Positions 45,981 to 55,939 of a stretch of 64,000 bases of DNA are shown in pieces. The notes beneath the pieces are model-generated. The model made no database searches. It saw only the letters and a list, made by a program, of their open reading frames with translations, and was not told where the DNA came from. Each line of letters begins with the position of its first letter. The first letter of the stretch is position 1. Where the stretch lies: assembly GCA_002633025.1 (NCBI GenBank), contig NMRB01000232.1, positions 378,404-442,403 on the forward strand, written 5' to 3'. The stretch comes from Notospermus geniculatus (Eukaryota; Nemertea; Pilidiophora; Heteronemertea; Lineidae). A program made the position numbers and the translations under genes.

Positions 45981-48900
45981 ATGGGTCTTGACATAAAACT
46001 GTTCACAGGGACAATCGACGACGACCTGATCTGCCCCGTCTGTCATGGCGTTTTTGTGGATCCGGTGGCGCCATCTTGTCAACATGTCGTCTGCTCTGGT
46101 TGCGTCAGGACGAGGCTGAGACGCGGGAGAAAAGCCTGCACCGTGTGCGAAGGAAATCTAACGGAGAAGAATGGAAAGCCGCCTCAGGATCTCAGCATTA
46201 AGCTTCTAACGCTTGATATTAATTGCGTGAACGGGTGTGGGCGGACCGTCCATCTTGGAGAACTCCCCGATCACGTGAGTGAGGATTGCCCGAACGCCAT
46301 TCTGTCGTGTCCGAATCGGCGTCGCGGCTGCCAAGCAAAAGTCAACCGTAAAGACATCAACACACATCTTGAACATTGTCTTTACCGATTTGTGATCTGT
46401 GAAGCCTGCGGGTGTCGGACTTTGCAGTACGACTTGTTTACCCATCAGAAAAGGAAAGGTTGCTTGGCCCTGAAGTTGCGACAGGACGTCATCAGGAGTC
46501 GCCGGGCGTCCACCTCCGCCATTAAGTTGCACCGCCTGCATCTGAAGGACGTGGATGTTGCAGTCCATCAGCACACTAGGAGACAAGTCAAAGTAAGCCA
46601 AAAAGGAGGCTGCGAGTCCCCGTATCGTTTACCGATAAGCGTAACCTCTCTATCAAGGACGGGATTGACAAATGCCATCCTTAATTGAGAGGTGTGCCGA
46701 TTACGGGGGGGGGGGTCAATCTGAATAAAAGTGACGATGNTTGGTGCCTTCAGGACTACAAAAAAAAACTTCATTCCACATCCCAGTGGCGCGAGGTTTT
46801 CAGCCGATATCTCCGCAACGGCTGGGTCAAATTCGACATACCGTACATCAATTGACTTGTCTTTCTTGTCGGTATCTTTCTGCTATCTTCATTTTTCGCG
46901 TAAGGCCGGCATAACGGATCCCTTTTCATTTCACTATGCTGTTCAGTGGAGTTTACACGTGCGCGATGCAGTGCGTCATCAAAATGGCCGCCATTTCGGT
47001 CGTAAACGCGAACTGATTTGTGAAAGAACTTTTTTCTGTCACGTTTTTCGGGAAAATGACGATGATGGCTGTAGCGGCAAAAAAGACAAATTGATTGATG
47101 TATGATATATCAAATTTGAGCCAGCCGTTGCGGAGCTATCGTTGATAAACCTCGCGCCACTCGAAAGTGGAATGGAGGTCTCCTGGCAGGTCCATTGCGG
47201 GAGAGGCTACTTTGGCGCAACGCTGACCATTTTGCATGGCATCATGCCTCGCTTCTTTACAGGAACGCACGCATTCGGCCTCATCCAGCCGACTTTCCAC
47301 CCCTCTGCGTCCAGGCTCTGTTACACGATGGTCCGAGACCACGGACGACTGGCCAGATTCCCTTGACGGTGAGATCAGCATCCTGGAAAGCCCTCGCGGT
47401 TCCCCGCTGCCGTCATGGAGACCCGTCACCCCCGTGGACGACGCCTACGTCAGCTGCAGAAGATGCGATCGGGTGTTTAATGTCACTAAGAATGGTGAAA
47501 AAGCCTGTCATTGGCATCTTGGGGTAGGTATCAACCGCATCGTAATATCTAGTGCACTGTCTAACGATTTTGTTGGCTCAGAAGTTTTCTGGCCTGTGAT
47601 TGGACGCCTCGTAATGGATTTGTCCCGACATGACCAGTCCTGTCGGGGAAGCACCCTCTGTCGACAAGAATGTTTGGCGATGTCCCGTAATTCATTCATG
47701 TCATTTGACCCTATCTCGATATCCTATTTTCATGATTTATTGGCGAATTCTAATACATTGTGTCAATGACCTATTTATCTTTTCATATCATCATCCCGAC
47801 GGAATGAATACAACGAAATATGTAAACAGCCGGTACGTTGCTATCTGCACTGACTTGTCTGCATAGAATCCTGCATTGGTGAAATTGTAAATGATAGTAT
47901 GATAAAATGAGTGAATGCAAGATGTTTGATATCAAACAACTCCCTCACTCGCAGTTGCATGATACTTTTCATTGCAACACCTGATGGCGCCATCAATTAT
48001 TCCGCCCAGATTCTTGAGTCGGAAGCAGTCAGAGATGAGGTTGTGTACTGAACGAAGCAACCTTTCAGTAGAGAAATAAACAGATCGTTAGAGCGTAGGC
48101 TACAGTCCCGTACGTCACTTTTATACCTGTACGTTCGCACGTATATGCACTGTACGTAAACAACTTCAAAACTTACTAAATGCATCTTCGTTTCTGTTTT
48201 CCAATTCCATCACGGCCACGCAACACCATGAACACCACTGGGATTTATGTGAAGATTGTAAGTGAAAATTTTATTGATAAATGCCTCTTCCTTTGATTCA
48301 GTCACTTACAGTCAGGGGCATAGCTAGCGTTTATGTCCGAGGGGCAAAAATTTATTGAGTCTGGAGGGCGAACTGGAGGGGGTCTGGGGGTCCTCCCAAG
48401 AAAAAAATTGAAAACTTACATCCTCTCAGATGCATTTTCCTCTCATCCGCTGACACCACAATAACTTGGCTTGAAGAGGGGAATGACCTTTTAGAGAAAA
48501 AATTTGTTTGTTCCTTTTTGCTCTGGGGGGGGGGGGGGCGCNGGGGGGCGCTAGCTACACCTCTGACAGTTATGACAATGGACGCTAGAATACGAATCCT
48601 GAGAATCTCAGGTCATTGACGGTCATACGCTCCCTTAATCGGAACCTAGTGTGAGAAGGGGATGTGAAGACCCTGGGTGCGAGGATGACTTCAGTCGGTC
48701 CTAACCAAGTTCATCCCTCATTATATCAACACAGTCATGAATTTCGTCGCCTGCAAATCAACTTGTTGATTATCATGATTATTGTGCTGTTTTCACTATC
48801 TATATAACATATTCTCTTCCCTTTCACGAACTATTGTCGACATCATGATTTACCAAGTACAGGTCGACATTTTTGTAAGTATCAGTATCTCAGTCATGTT

Positions 48901-50131
48901 TTGGCAATTTTTTATTACTTGAGTGGATCCCGCAGTAGGCTAGGCTAGTTCTCCCCGACGCTTCAACTTGGCTCATGGAGTCCGTTAAGACCACCGAGTA
49001 TCAAATCGTGGAGTTGCTATAACATGTATTATGAACAGGGTCATTGCTCAAAATTCCTTCTCTTTCTCTTTTTCATTCCGACTCCTGACGTCTATATAAC
49101 ATTTCCGGACGCAGGGCGTAAGTATATACAGCATATCCTCGCCATGTTTGAATTGATATACCATTACAGTATGATACCGCTAGCTGCAGAGGGTTGGTTC
49201 TAAACCTGGCACTGGCACTGGCACTGGTATCATATTATGGCCAGAAATCATGAAACAAATGTATATATACATAACAGTTATTATTTTGGAAGATAAGAGG
49301 GCCACCCAGTTTAACATGGATCAATTTGGTTGAAAAAAAATTAAATTTTTTTTCTAGATTTTTTTAGATTTTTCAACATAATTGATCCATGTTAAACGGG
49401 TTGGCCCTATTATCTTATTATCTTCCAAAATAGTAACTGTTAGGTAAATATACCATTTTGCATGATTTCTGACCATAATATGATGTCAGTGCCAGTGCCA
49501 GTGCTATCGTGCCAGTGCCAGGTTTAGAACCAACCCAGCTGCAGAGATAGTGCGAAAATCCTTTAACAACTCCGAATGCGGATACCCTTTATTTAGGCCT
49601 TCACATGAATTCGGAAGTGTTTCACTGATCAGCAACTACATGTAGCAGAGATCCATTGTGGTCAAAGACGCTTCCATCTTCCAATCAGCACATGGCTTTC
49701 AGTTAGCGTTAAATTGCCCTGAAAATTGGGGATGACAAACCTGCTTGCCCTTATTTTACACCGGTCTAAACTGCGTTTTTTTTTCATTTGCATGGTTTGT
49801 GTGCGTTCCAACGACTCGACAAAACAGGGGGTAAGTGCAACATTTGGGAGGTTGAGATCAGCGACTTATCACTGATCCTTATAGGCCTACGTATACGGAT
49901 CGTTGTCTTCGTTGTACCGAATTCCATCCGTATACGTATAAGGATCCGTGATAAGTCGCTGATCTTAACCTCCCTAATATCTTCCTTTGAACCGAACGCG
50001 AATTAAATGTTCATGTAAATTAAAGGTACGAGATACCATACTTGATTATCTCGTCTTTCCAGACTTGTTCAACCTGCGGTCGACTTGACAACCAGAGAGG
50101 CTGCGCCGAGGGACAACATGTCGCTGGTTGA
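45981..50131 (+). CDS. RING and TRAF-type zinc-finger protein with C-terminal Cys/His module
   Basis: Proposed exons 45981-46592, 47263-47523 and 50063-50131, all phase 0, about 313 aa. Exon 1 encodes MGLDIKLF...DDDLICPVC (RING from C18, with C-H-C-C ligands to CTVC) followed by TRAF-type fingers (CVNGCGRTVHLGELPDHVSE, CEACGCRTLQYDLFTHQKR). This order matches RNF41/NRDP1 and RNF151, which are E3 ubiquitin ligases. The ATG at 45981 is chosen because MG(L/Y)D starts that family. Exon 2 has a Ser/Thr/Pro-rich linker and then CRRCDRVF...KACHWHLG; exon 3 adds TCSTCGRLDNQRGCAEGQHV and stop. Together the tail gives two CxxC pairs, CxxH and CxxxxxH, a plausible zinc module. Exon 1 and exon 2 are well supported by donor/acceptor sites; exon 3 is weaker, and a further exon may lie in the 2.5-kb intron. 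Confidence 0.75.
46637..46710. repeat. pogo-like MITE fragment
   Basis: GTAACCTCTCTATCAAGGAC and CATCCTTAATTGAGAGGTGT are a diverged inverted pair related to 44102-44263. It begins 45 bp into the first RING-gene intron. Confidence 0.5.
46772..47175. repeat. Foldback element in RING-gene intron 1, about 400 bp
   Basis: CATTCCAC...GTGGCGCGAGGTTT on the left pairs with AAACCTCGCGCCAC...GTGGAATG on the right, continuing with ATCTCCGCAACGGCTGG against CCAGCCGTTGCGGAGCTAT. Nearly fills the intron. Confidence 0.8.
48313..48565. repeat. hAT-type MITE (GTAGCTAGC ends)
   Basis: CAGGGGCATAGCTAGCG and CGCTAGCTACACCTCTG are inverted ends of the widespread CAGGGGCGTAGCTAGC type. The interior has a poly-G run with one N. 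ACAGT stands on both sides, but not as an exact 8-bp duplication. Confidence 0.75.
49191..49536. mobile_element. MULE-like foldback, 346 bp, with 9-bp target-site duplication
   Basis: GGGTTGGTTCTAAACCTGGC and GCCAGGTTTAGAACCAACCC are exact inverted ends; pairing continues for most of the element (TTTTGGAAGATAA, TTTAACATGGATCAAT). The arms contain TGGCAC hexamer repeats. AGCTGCAGA is at 49182-49190 and again at 49537-49545. Long inverted repeats with a 9-bp duplication fit Mutator-like elements. Non-coding. Confidence 0.85.
49846..49974. repeat. Foldback MITE with GGGAGGTT ends
   Basis: GGGAGGTTGAGATCAGCGAC and GTCGCTGATCTTAACCTCCC pair; inner GACTTATCACTGATCCTTAT pairs with ATAAGGATCCGTGATAAGTC. 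The outer GGGAGGTTAAGA word is shared with family F7. Confidence 0.85.
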
Positions 50132-51057
50132 GAGCACTGAACAAGTTGAGTCATTGCTTGACGACGAGATAAAATACGCCATGTCCGTAGCAACGAATTC
50201 AGCTCGCTGTGACCCAGTGGGTCATGCGCTCAGTTCAACGACAAAGACGAGACCGACCAATAACTGCGATACTTAGAATCCTAAAAAAGTATATGATAAA
50301 TCCTTATCAACTTCTGGCCTGAAACTGAAGTAGGCCTTTGTAAATGTCACAGAATGGATGAATAAATACTAGTATACGTGTAACATATCCGACACTATTT
50401 TAGTGTCAGTCAAGTTTTATTTTTTGATAAAGCTGATACAAATCAGAAAGGAATAGTGTACAAACGAATGTGCTCGTTGATTATTAATCCGGCTGCTTTT
50501 GAAGTTGCATATTTCTTGTCGAACTTGTCAAAAAACCTCGCCGCACATCGAAACATCAACATAATCAAGGAGGTTTATATCACTATGAGTGAAGCGTCGG
50601 CCTTCGCATTTCAAGATACAGACATAGACAGTATTAACGACTGGAGGCTGATTACAATACAATTAATATCATACTCGGAAATTATTGACACCCATCACCA
50701 AGAAACTAACAAGCTAGAGTATTTTATACTCATTACTAGCCGGCGTTACTAACACAACTCGCGATTCACTTCTTGCTAGAAAGTGTTGTTTGATTCCAGA
50801 CAACCTAACTAATGATCAATTCAGGATACATGTACATGTAATTTACATACTTATATGTCGTTACAATGAAAGCGCTGAAGTAGCTGAAGGATGCATTTTT
50901 ACTTCATCATGAAACTGCAGTTAATACTGTTTTTACATGTTTAACAACAACACGTTTCCCCTTGTCGAAGAGAAATGACAATCCGGCGGGAAGCAATGAT
51001 ATGATTCAAAACCATGGAAAACGTGAAAAGCATTTTCTATCTAAGTCATTTCAAGGG
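50132..51057. other. 3' region of the RING gene and intergenic
   Basis: Includes an open frame at 50456-50752 with no recognisable features. Nothing else seen. Confidence 0.35.
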
Positions 51058-51618
51058 TTACTCCTCCTTGGACTCGCCCTTGTTGATTCTCTTCGGCGCC
51101 TTTCTCATTTCATCATTGGCCAGTTTGGCGTTGTATACAGCAGCAGTGATTGTGCCAGCAGTGAAGCCAATGATGGCACCGTTGATGAGCATCATGAGGG
51201 TACCGCCCATGAACCAGCCACCTGCCAGCCCGGCAACCTCCCCGATGGTCGCCCAACGATCGCAGCGGAGCTGCGTGGTGTTGTACCTTATCCTGTAGCT
51301 GCGGTCATACAGTCGTTCGGGGGTCTCGTCCTTTCCTCTAAGTCTCATTTCTGTCATCAGCGGCGCCAGGGGTATGCCAAGGGCGACTCCAATCTGGCCT
51401 CCCATCATGGACATATTCTTGACCATGGTCATATTCCCGCGTCCCCGGATCAGACCGACGAGAGGTCCAAGGACGCATAATCCAAGAATGCCTCCCGCCT
51501 GCGTGGTCTTATACAACACGTGGTAATGAAGTTCAAATCTTGGGTGTGGCACATTTTCCAACTCTTCGTCGGTGAATTTGGTGCCAAAGTAAAGGTTTCT
51601 GAAGAATACACTCGTCAT
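51058..51618 (-). CDS. Gly-rich multi-pass membrane protein, Tim17/DUF1757-like
   Basis: A complete intronless frame of 186 aa. After a soluble N-terminus ending in a HPRFELHYH motif come hydrophobic helices with small-residue zippers: GGILGLCVLGPLVGLIRG (about 41-58), MMGGQIGVALGIPLAPL (about 70-86), then EVAGLAGGWFMGGTLMM and INGAIIGFTAGTITAAVY (about 128-165). The tail is Lys/Glu-rich. Glycine zippers in about four helices are typical of Tim17/22/23-type mitochondrial proteins; I also recall a eukaryotic family of unknown function (DUF1757) with this look, but cannot verify it. It may act in an inner mitochondrial or other organelle membrane. The intronless form beside multi-exon genes might reflect an old retrocopy, though the frame is intact and so probably expressed. 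Confidence 0.7.
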   Translation of the reverse strand: MTSVFFRNLYFGTKFTDEELENVPHPRFELHYHVLYKTTQAGGILGLCVLGPLVGLIRGRGNMTMVKNMSMMGGQIGVALGIPLAPLMTEMRLRGKDETPERLYDRSYRIRYNTTQLRCDRWATIGEVAGLAGGWFMGGTLMMLINGAIIGFTAGTITAAVYNAKLANDEMRKAPKRINKGESKEE

Positions 51619-51943
51619 TTTTCGTATATCAAATATCTGAAGAAATGGAGAGAAAAAGGATTATCGTAGCATGAGCGAGACGAAAAAGACGGGAGTCCAA
51701 CGCCTCTAGATCTACCTACATGTCCTGCTCGAATCTTGCCGACAAAAAACACAGGCGGGACCCCGGGAATCACGGAGAACTGAAGACAGAACAGCCGTCC
51801 GCTGGAGCCTACAAATTGAACAAGACCGACAGTGTGGCGATGTCACGTTTGGCACGGCTATTGTCCAACGGAATGTGCTGCCGTAGTGCGACTTGACAAT
51901 AGGGGACTGTCGGCCTTACTGCCATAAGCCTTTCCCTAACAAT

Positions 51944-52094
51944 AGGGAGGTTAAGAAATCAAACGATAAACGTAAACGTTACGACAACGTCATTTTTCAT
52001 ATTACACATTCACCAGATTTTACATTGCATTTTCGGTACAAAAATAACGTTGTCGTGAATATTTACGTTTACTGTTTGATTTCTTAACCTCCCG
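51944..52094. repeat. Foldback MITE family F7 copy 1
   Basis: AGGGAGGTTAAGAAATCAAA with ACGATAAACGTAAAC pairs with GTTTACTGTTTGATTTC and TTAACCTCCC. The interior TTACGACAACGTCA pairs with TAACGTTGTCGTGAA. Confidence 0.85.
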
Positions 52095-52098
52095 AATA

Positions 52099-52244
52099 AA
52101 GCAAGGTTCATTGGCACACGGATCCGATCCGTTTCCAGTCCGTTTATGCCCCTAGTTTTCCGGATACGACAACGCTGAAGTCCATTTGATAGATTTTTTG
52201 CGGACCTGAATCGGACCAATTCCGTGTGCCAATGAACCTTGCTT
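52099..52244. mobile_element. MITE inserted at TA, absent from the duplicate
   Basis: AAGCAAGGTTCATTGGCACA and TGTGCCAATGAACCTTGCTT are exact 20-bp inverted ends. TA flanks at 52097-52098 and 52245-52246; in the duplicate block the same place (about 52965) has a single TAATAAGG with no insert. Tc1/mariner-type target. Confidence 0.85.
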
Positions 52245-52452
52245 TAGGGTGAACACTGACATACACAAACACCGGCAGATACAGCTGAAATGGCCACAAA
52301 AAGAAAGGGACTGATACGATCATCAAGTCAGTGTGACAGCATTGGAAGCTTTTTGAAACGGATCGGTCCTCGGTTACCAACTCCTGTTTCCCAATGGCCG
52401 TGTCCACAGGCACAATCCTGAAGATGACAACGGCGGGGGGGGGGGGGGGGTT

Positions 52453-52577
52453 NNNNNNNNNNNNNNNNNNNNNNNNNNNNNNNNNNNNNNNNNNNNNNNN
52501 NNNNNNNNNNNNNNNNNNNNNNNNNNNNNNNNNNNNNNNNNNNNNNNNNNNNNNNNNNNNNNNNNNNNNNNNNNNNN
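52453..52577. other. Scaffold gap (125 N)
   Basis: N run directly after a poly-G tract and directly before the second copy of the duplicated block. Confidence 0.95.
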
Positions 52578-53010
52578 AAAAACACAGGCGGGACCCCGGG
52601 AATCACGGAGAACTGAAGACAGAACAGCCGTTCTCTGTAGCCTAATACAAATTGAACAAGACAGTGGACAGAAAGCTGTCGAACGGCAATGTCACTTTTG
52701 GAATGTTCACCGACTACAAAAAATGTAGGCTATTGTCCAACGGAATGTGCTGCGACTTGACAATAGGGGACTGTCGACCTAACTGCCATGCAGCGTTCCC
52801 TAACAATAGGGAGGTTAAAATCAAACGATAAACGTAAACTTTACGACAATGTCATTTTCATACACCTATATTACACATTCACCATATTTTATATTGCATT
52901 TTCGGTACAAAAATAACGTTCTCGTGAATGTTTACGTTTATCGTTTGATTTCTTAACCTCCCTAATAAGGGGAAGCACTGACACACACAAACACCGGTGT
53001 AAAGTTTTTC
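52578..53010. repeat. Duplicated block, copy 2
   Basis: Begins AAAAACACAGGCGGGACCCC at the gap edge and parallels 51744-52286. Either a true tandem duplication or the second haplotype placed in tandem by the assembler. Confidence 0.85.
52807..52965. repeat. Foldback MITE family F7 copy 2
   Basis: TAGGGAGGTTAAAATCAAAC and GTTTGATTTCTTAACCTCCC ends; same interior as 51944-52094 with a few indels. Confidence 0.85.
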
Positions 53011-53175
53011 AGTGTTTCCGTGTGTCAGTGTTCCCCCTATTGTTCTGGAAACACTGGCAGATAGATCGACACGTTTCTCTGTGTGTCCTCCATTGTGTCG
53101 AGTCGCGGCTTATTCCGTCAGACAATAGCAGGGGAACACTCACAGATGGGGAACGCTCAAAAACGTTTTAATACA
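52997..53175. repeat. MITE family F3 copy 3
   Basis: GTGTAAAGTTTTTCAGTG at the left, AAAAACGTTTTAATACAGTG at the right, and interior GCGGCTTATTCCGTCAGACA as in the 6685-7035 copies. It interrupts sequence that is continuous (ACACCGGCAGATA) in duplicated block 1. Confidence 0.7.
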
Positions 53176-54036
53176 GTGTAGGCCTAGGGCAATGTACAGT
53201 AGGCCTATAGGATGAGGATTGACAAAGGCATCTATCTGTGGCCTACATGTTCACCGTCACGCCAGGCTATAGGTCAATGGCCTAGCGGGATGATTCTGGT
53301 AGCCGTAGCTGACCCAGAAATAAACATCTCCACTACAAAATCTCGCACGACCCATGCAATCCCTTGGGCTGGAAGCATTCGCAGGGGGGGGGGATTCCAC
53401 ATCAGTCCTAGCGGTGAGATTGGGAACCAATCTGGGGAGGCTGCATGACGAGATGGAGTGACCGTGGTTATGCGTGGTCGAGGTCAGGGAAGGTCATGTC
53501 AGTAGGAGGAGGCGAGGCTGCCGAACAATCCACATTCATCCGGAGCCACGCGGGGAGAGGGGATTACAGGTTCCTCCTCCATAACCGCGCAGGGGTCAAG
53601 GGATAACCATGCAAGCGTTATTTTTCATCTCTCACCTTCAAATGAACTATGTAGGCCTACATAAGGATCCTAGGTAAGCTAGGCCTAGGCCTAGGTACTG
53701 TCGACGCTACACGTGTTGTCAACAGACCTACCGGTCTATACGTGCATCCCTTCCAAACATGCAGCAATGTACGGTGTTGTTCACTGTGTATCCGACAACC
53801 ACGGCTCTCTGTCTAGGATTCCCTATCGACGCGACGAAGAGTACACATACGCGCTATTTACCTATTGATTCAAAACTACTTCAGGTCAATATACAGTGTC
53901 GCCATCATTTGGATAACAGGCAAACGTCATCCCACTTTAATCGTACAGGGGTGATCATAAAAGGCAACCTACTTTCAATATCCAAAAGGGACCTATAGGC
54001 TGATGCTGGAGCAAAACTGCCAGATGGATCGAATCC
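53176..54036. other. Intergenic, nothing recognised
   Basis: Several TAGGCCTA words and a short poly-G run; no gene or repeat family identified. Confidence 0.35.
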
Positions 54037-54186
54037 TACGGTGGCTGATAAAGGCCATCATATTTTTATTTTTCGTTAGTCGGGCGCCCGACTTTTAAGA
54101 AAATAAATAATTGACTTTCATAAGTCGCGCGCTTGAGTTAATGCCGACTTGCGAAAAATAAAAATATAGCCTTTATCAACCACCGT
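54037..54186. repeat. MITE with TACGGTGG ends
   Basis: TACGGTGGCTGATAAAGGCC and GGCTTTATCAACCACCGTA pair, followed by ATATTTTTATTTTTCG in both arms. GAATCC stands on both sides (54031-54036 and 54187-54192). 150 bp. Confidence 0.8.
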
Positions 54187-54467
54187 AGAATCCAGAGTTA
54201 TTTTTGGTGTCATAATGTGGACTCAGACGACCGACTGTAACTGGTTACCCGTTTTTGCCGCCCGATTTTGCCGCCCTTACCTGATTATGACGTCATACAT
54301 TGTATGCCGTAATCAATTCATGACGTCACGTGGAAATGCGGAGAAGACGTTGCTATCCGAAGACGTTGCTACGCGCTACCCCACCTCGGCAATGAGTGTG
54401 CGGGTGTTTTTTTGGACGGCTTTTGGGGGTGCCGGCGGTCCACCCTAAATTATTTCGCTCAGGCAGT

Positions 54468-55505
54468 ATGGCAGTAGTAGTGCAACAGGCGTGTAGGACT
54501 ATGTGTGTGGTCCCTTGGAAGAATGAGGACGCGCTAGTATCAACACCAGGGCAGACGATAGCAACGATTCGGACAAGAACAAATAACATCGTGGAAAATA
54601 ACTTTTTCGAGAGAAAGAAACGTCTACGAAGCCTCTGCAGCAGACTATTAGCGGATAACAACAAAAAATGCCGCCAGCAGAAAATCTATGTTGGGAGTTT
54701 TGTGGCGCGCAGGATTCCTCTTGCGACAAGGCAACATGGGACTGCGATTTGTCAGGGTTGCTTCCGGCGGAAGCCAGAAAGCTACCAAATAGCGCCCACG
54801 ATTGCACGAACGATACCAGCACTGGGATATAGGCCTACCGGTGCGTTCCCCGTGTTCGTGAGGAAAGGTTTTGCTGGTCTTTGTGGGTTTCAGCTCAATG
54901 TCAACATCCCTCCTCGAGCGGGACACTGGGATACATCTGTTGGAAGATGCAGGCGTTATGCAGACAAAAGTAAAATTGCAACCACTGAATGCTTATCAAT
55001 AACATATCCGATTCATGAAAGACAAAAACATTCCAGCCTTTCCACGGGCATGACGGATCGTCCGCCGAAAAAAGCTGAGAAAACGTCTTGTTGTAGAGAT
55101 GAAGTAAGGCAGCTGAGGGTCGTTGATCGAGAGAAGTTTTGCGAGCCCTACAAGGGCTATCTCAAATACATCGTGGACCACGACGATAGCAGGAACGTGT
55201 TACAGCAACGCCAGTTTAGGTTACCTCCGATTCGACGTAAAGAACTCCCGAAGAGCGACACCACAGTGATCACCGCCAACAGGTTTCCGGCGAGGAGAGT
55301 GCCTGCGGGGCGATGTCGGGAAATCAGTGCCGTGTTGGTGTCGCCGTCAAGACCCACCATCCCGACGCGGCACCAGACATTCTGCGATCAGCTGAGTCAA
55401 GCAAATGATGTGAAACTCAACAAAAGTCCTGCCCTGCCACCGATTTGTGATGAGACGCGACAAAGTCCAAGAAAGAGCACTCAGTATGGCGTCTCTGCTG
55501 AATAG
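54468..55505 (+). CDS. Intronless basic orphan protein, 345 aa
   Basis: An open frame far longer than chance for this window. It runs 24 codons further upstream, but the ATG at 54468 (context GCAGTATGG) is preferred because the upstream part is less protein-like. The product is strongly basic, Cys-containing (CQGCFRRKP, SCCRDEVRQL) and mostly without predicted globular pattern; a central segment (FVRKGFAGLCGFQLNVNIPP) and YKGYLKYIVDHDD look more ordered. LPPIRR and ALPPICDETRQSPRKS near the C-terminus look like linear motifs. I recognise no family. A possible ATTAAA signal is at 55588. It could be a lineage-specific or fast-evolving (for example ciliary or germline) protein. The antisense ORFs here are shadows. 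Confidence 0.6.
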   Translation: MAVVVQQACRTMCVVPWKNEDALVSTPGQTIATIRTRTNNIVENNFFERKKRLRSLCSRLLADNNKKCRQQKIYVGSFVARRIPLATRQHGTAICQGCFRRKPESYQIAPTIARTIPALGYRPTGAFPVFVRKGFAGLCGFQLNVNIPPRAGHWDTSVGRCRRYADKSKIATTECLSITYPIHERQKHSSLSTGMTDRPPKKAEKTSCCRDEVRQLRVVDREKFCEPYKGYLKYIVDHDDSRNVLQQRQFRLPPIRRKELPKSDTTVITANRFPARRVPAGRCREISAVLVSPSRPTIPTRHQTFCDQLSQANDVKLNKSPALPPICDETRQSPRKSTQYGVSAE

Positions 55506-55681
55506 TAAAAATTAACCGAATTTGAGTGAACGATACACATTGATTATAAAGGATGGCTAGATATTGGCGTACGTTTCATCAGTGTAGATTAAAGATAGGG
55601 CCGGGGATAGGACATCTTTAAAATAGCAAACTATTGTGCCCCGAACTTGTATCCTTGGGACTTTCCGCTGTCTGGGACAGC

Positions 55682-55939
55682 GGGCCGCGAACTTTTTTTT
55701 CCTAACCGATATATCCATTACGACCAACTTTTTTTTCCTAACCAGTATAGCAAAACCTAATCCTAATCCTAATCTGAACCCTAATCCTAATACTACCCCA
55801 AAACTAACCCTGACCCTAACCCTAACCCTTACCCTTACCCAATCATTAACCTTCTATTCACTTCGTTAAGTTCGTTTCGTAATGGATATACTGGTTAGGA
55901 ATCTATACTGGTTAGGAAAAAAAAATCCGCCAGCGGGCC
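55682..55939. repeat. Foldback element with telomere-like core
   Basis: GGGCCGCGAACTTTTTTTTC and GGAAAAAAAAATCCGCC...GGGCC are inverted ends; each arm has TTCCTAACC/GGTTAGGAA and ATATATCCATTACGA-like pairs. Between them (55748-55850) lie about 15 degenerate CCTAACCC/CCTAATCC units. Confidence 0.7.

Larger units (their letters stand above)
51744..52286. repeat. Duplicated block, copy 1
   Basis: Starts AAAAAACACAGGCGGGACCC and matches 52578-53010 at high identity: same order of words, the F7 foldback, and AACACTGACATACACAAACA after it. It differs by small indels, by a TA-flanked MITE present only here, and by lacking the F3 element found in copy 2. Confidence 0.85.

Noticed and set aside
46206-46601. 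131-codon minus-strand ORF
   Set aside because: Exact antisense shadow of the RING exon.
48180-48240. Possible RING-gene exon ending before GTAAGTG at about 48235
   Set aside because: The upstream sequence has no AG acceptor in a usable position, and neither phase is compelling.
54353-54926. Minus-strand ORFs opposite the orphan gene
   Set aside because: Shorter, overlapping each other, and antisense to the long + frame.
55748-55850. Telomere end
   Set aside because: Repeats are degenerate, about 100 bp long, flanked by unique sequence and foldback arms; interstitial, not a chromosome end.
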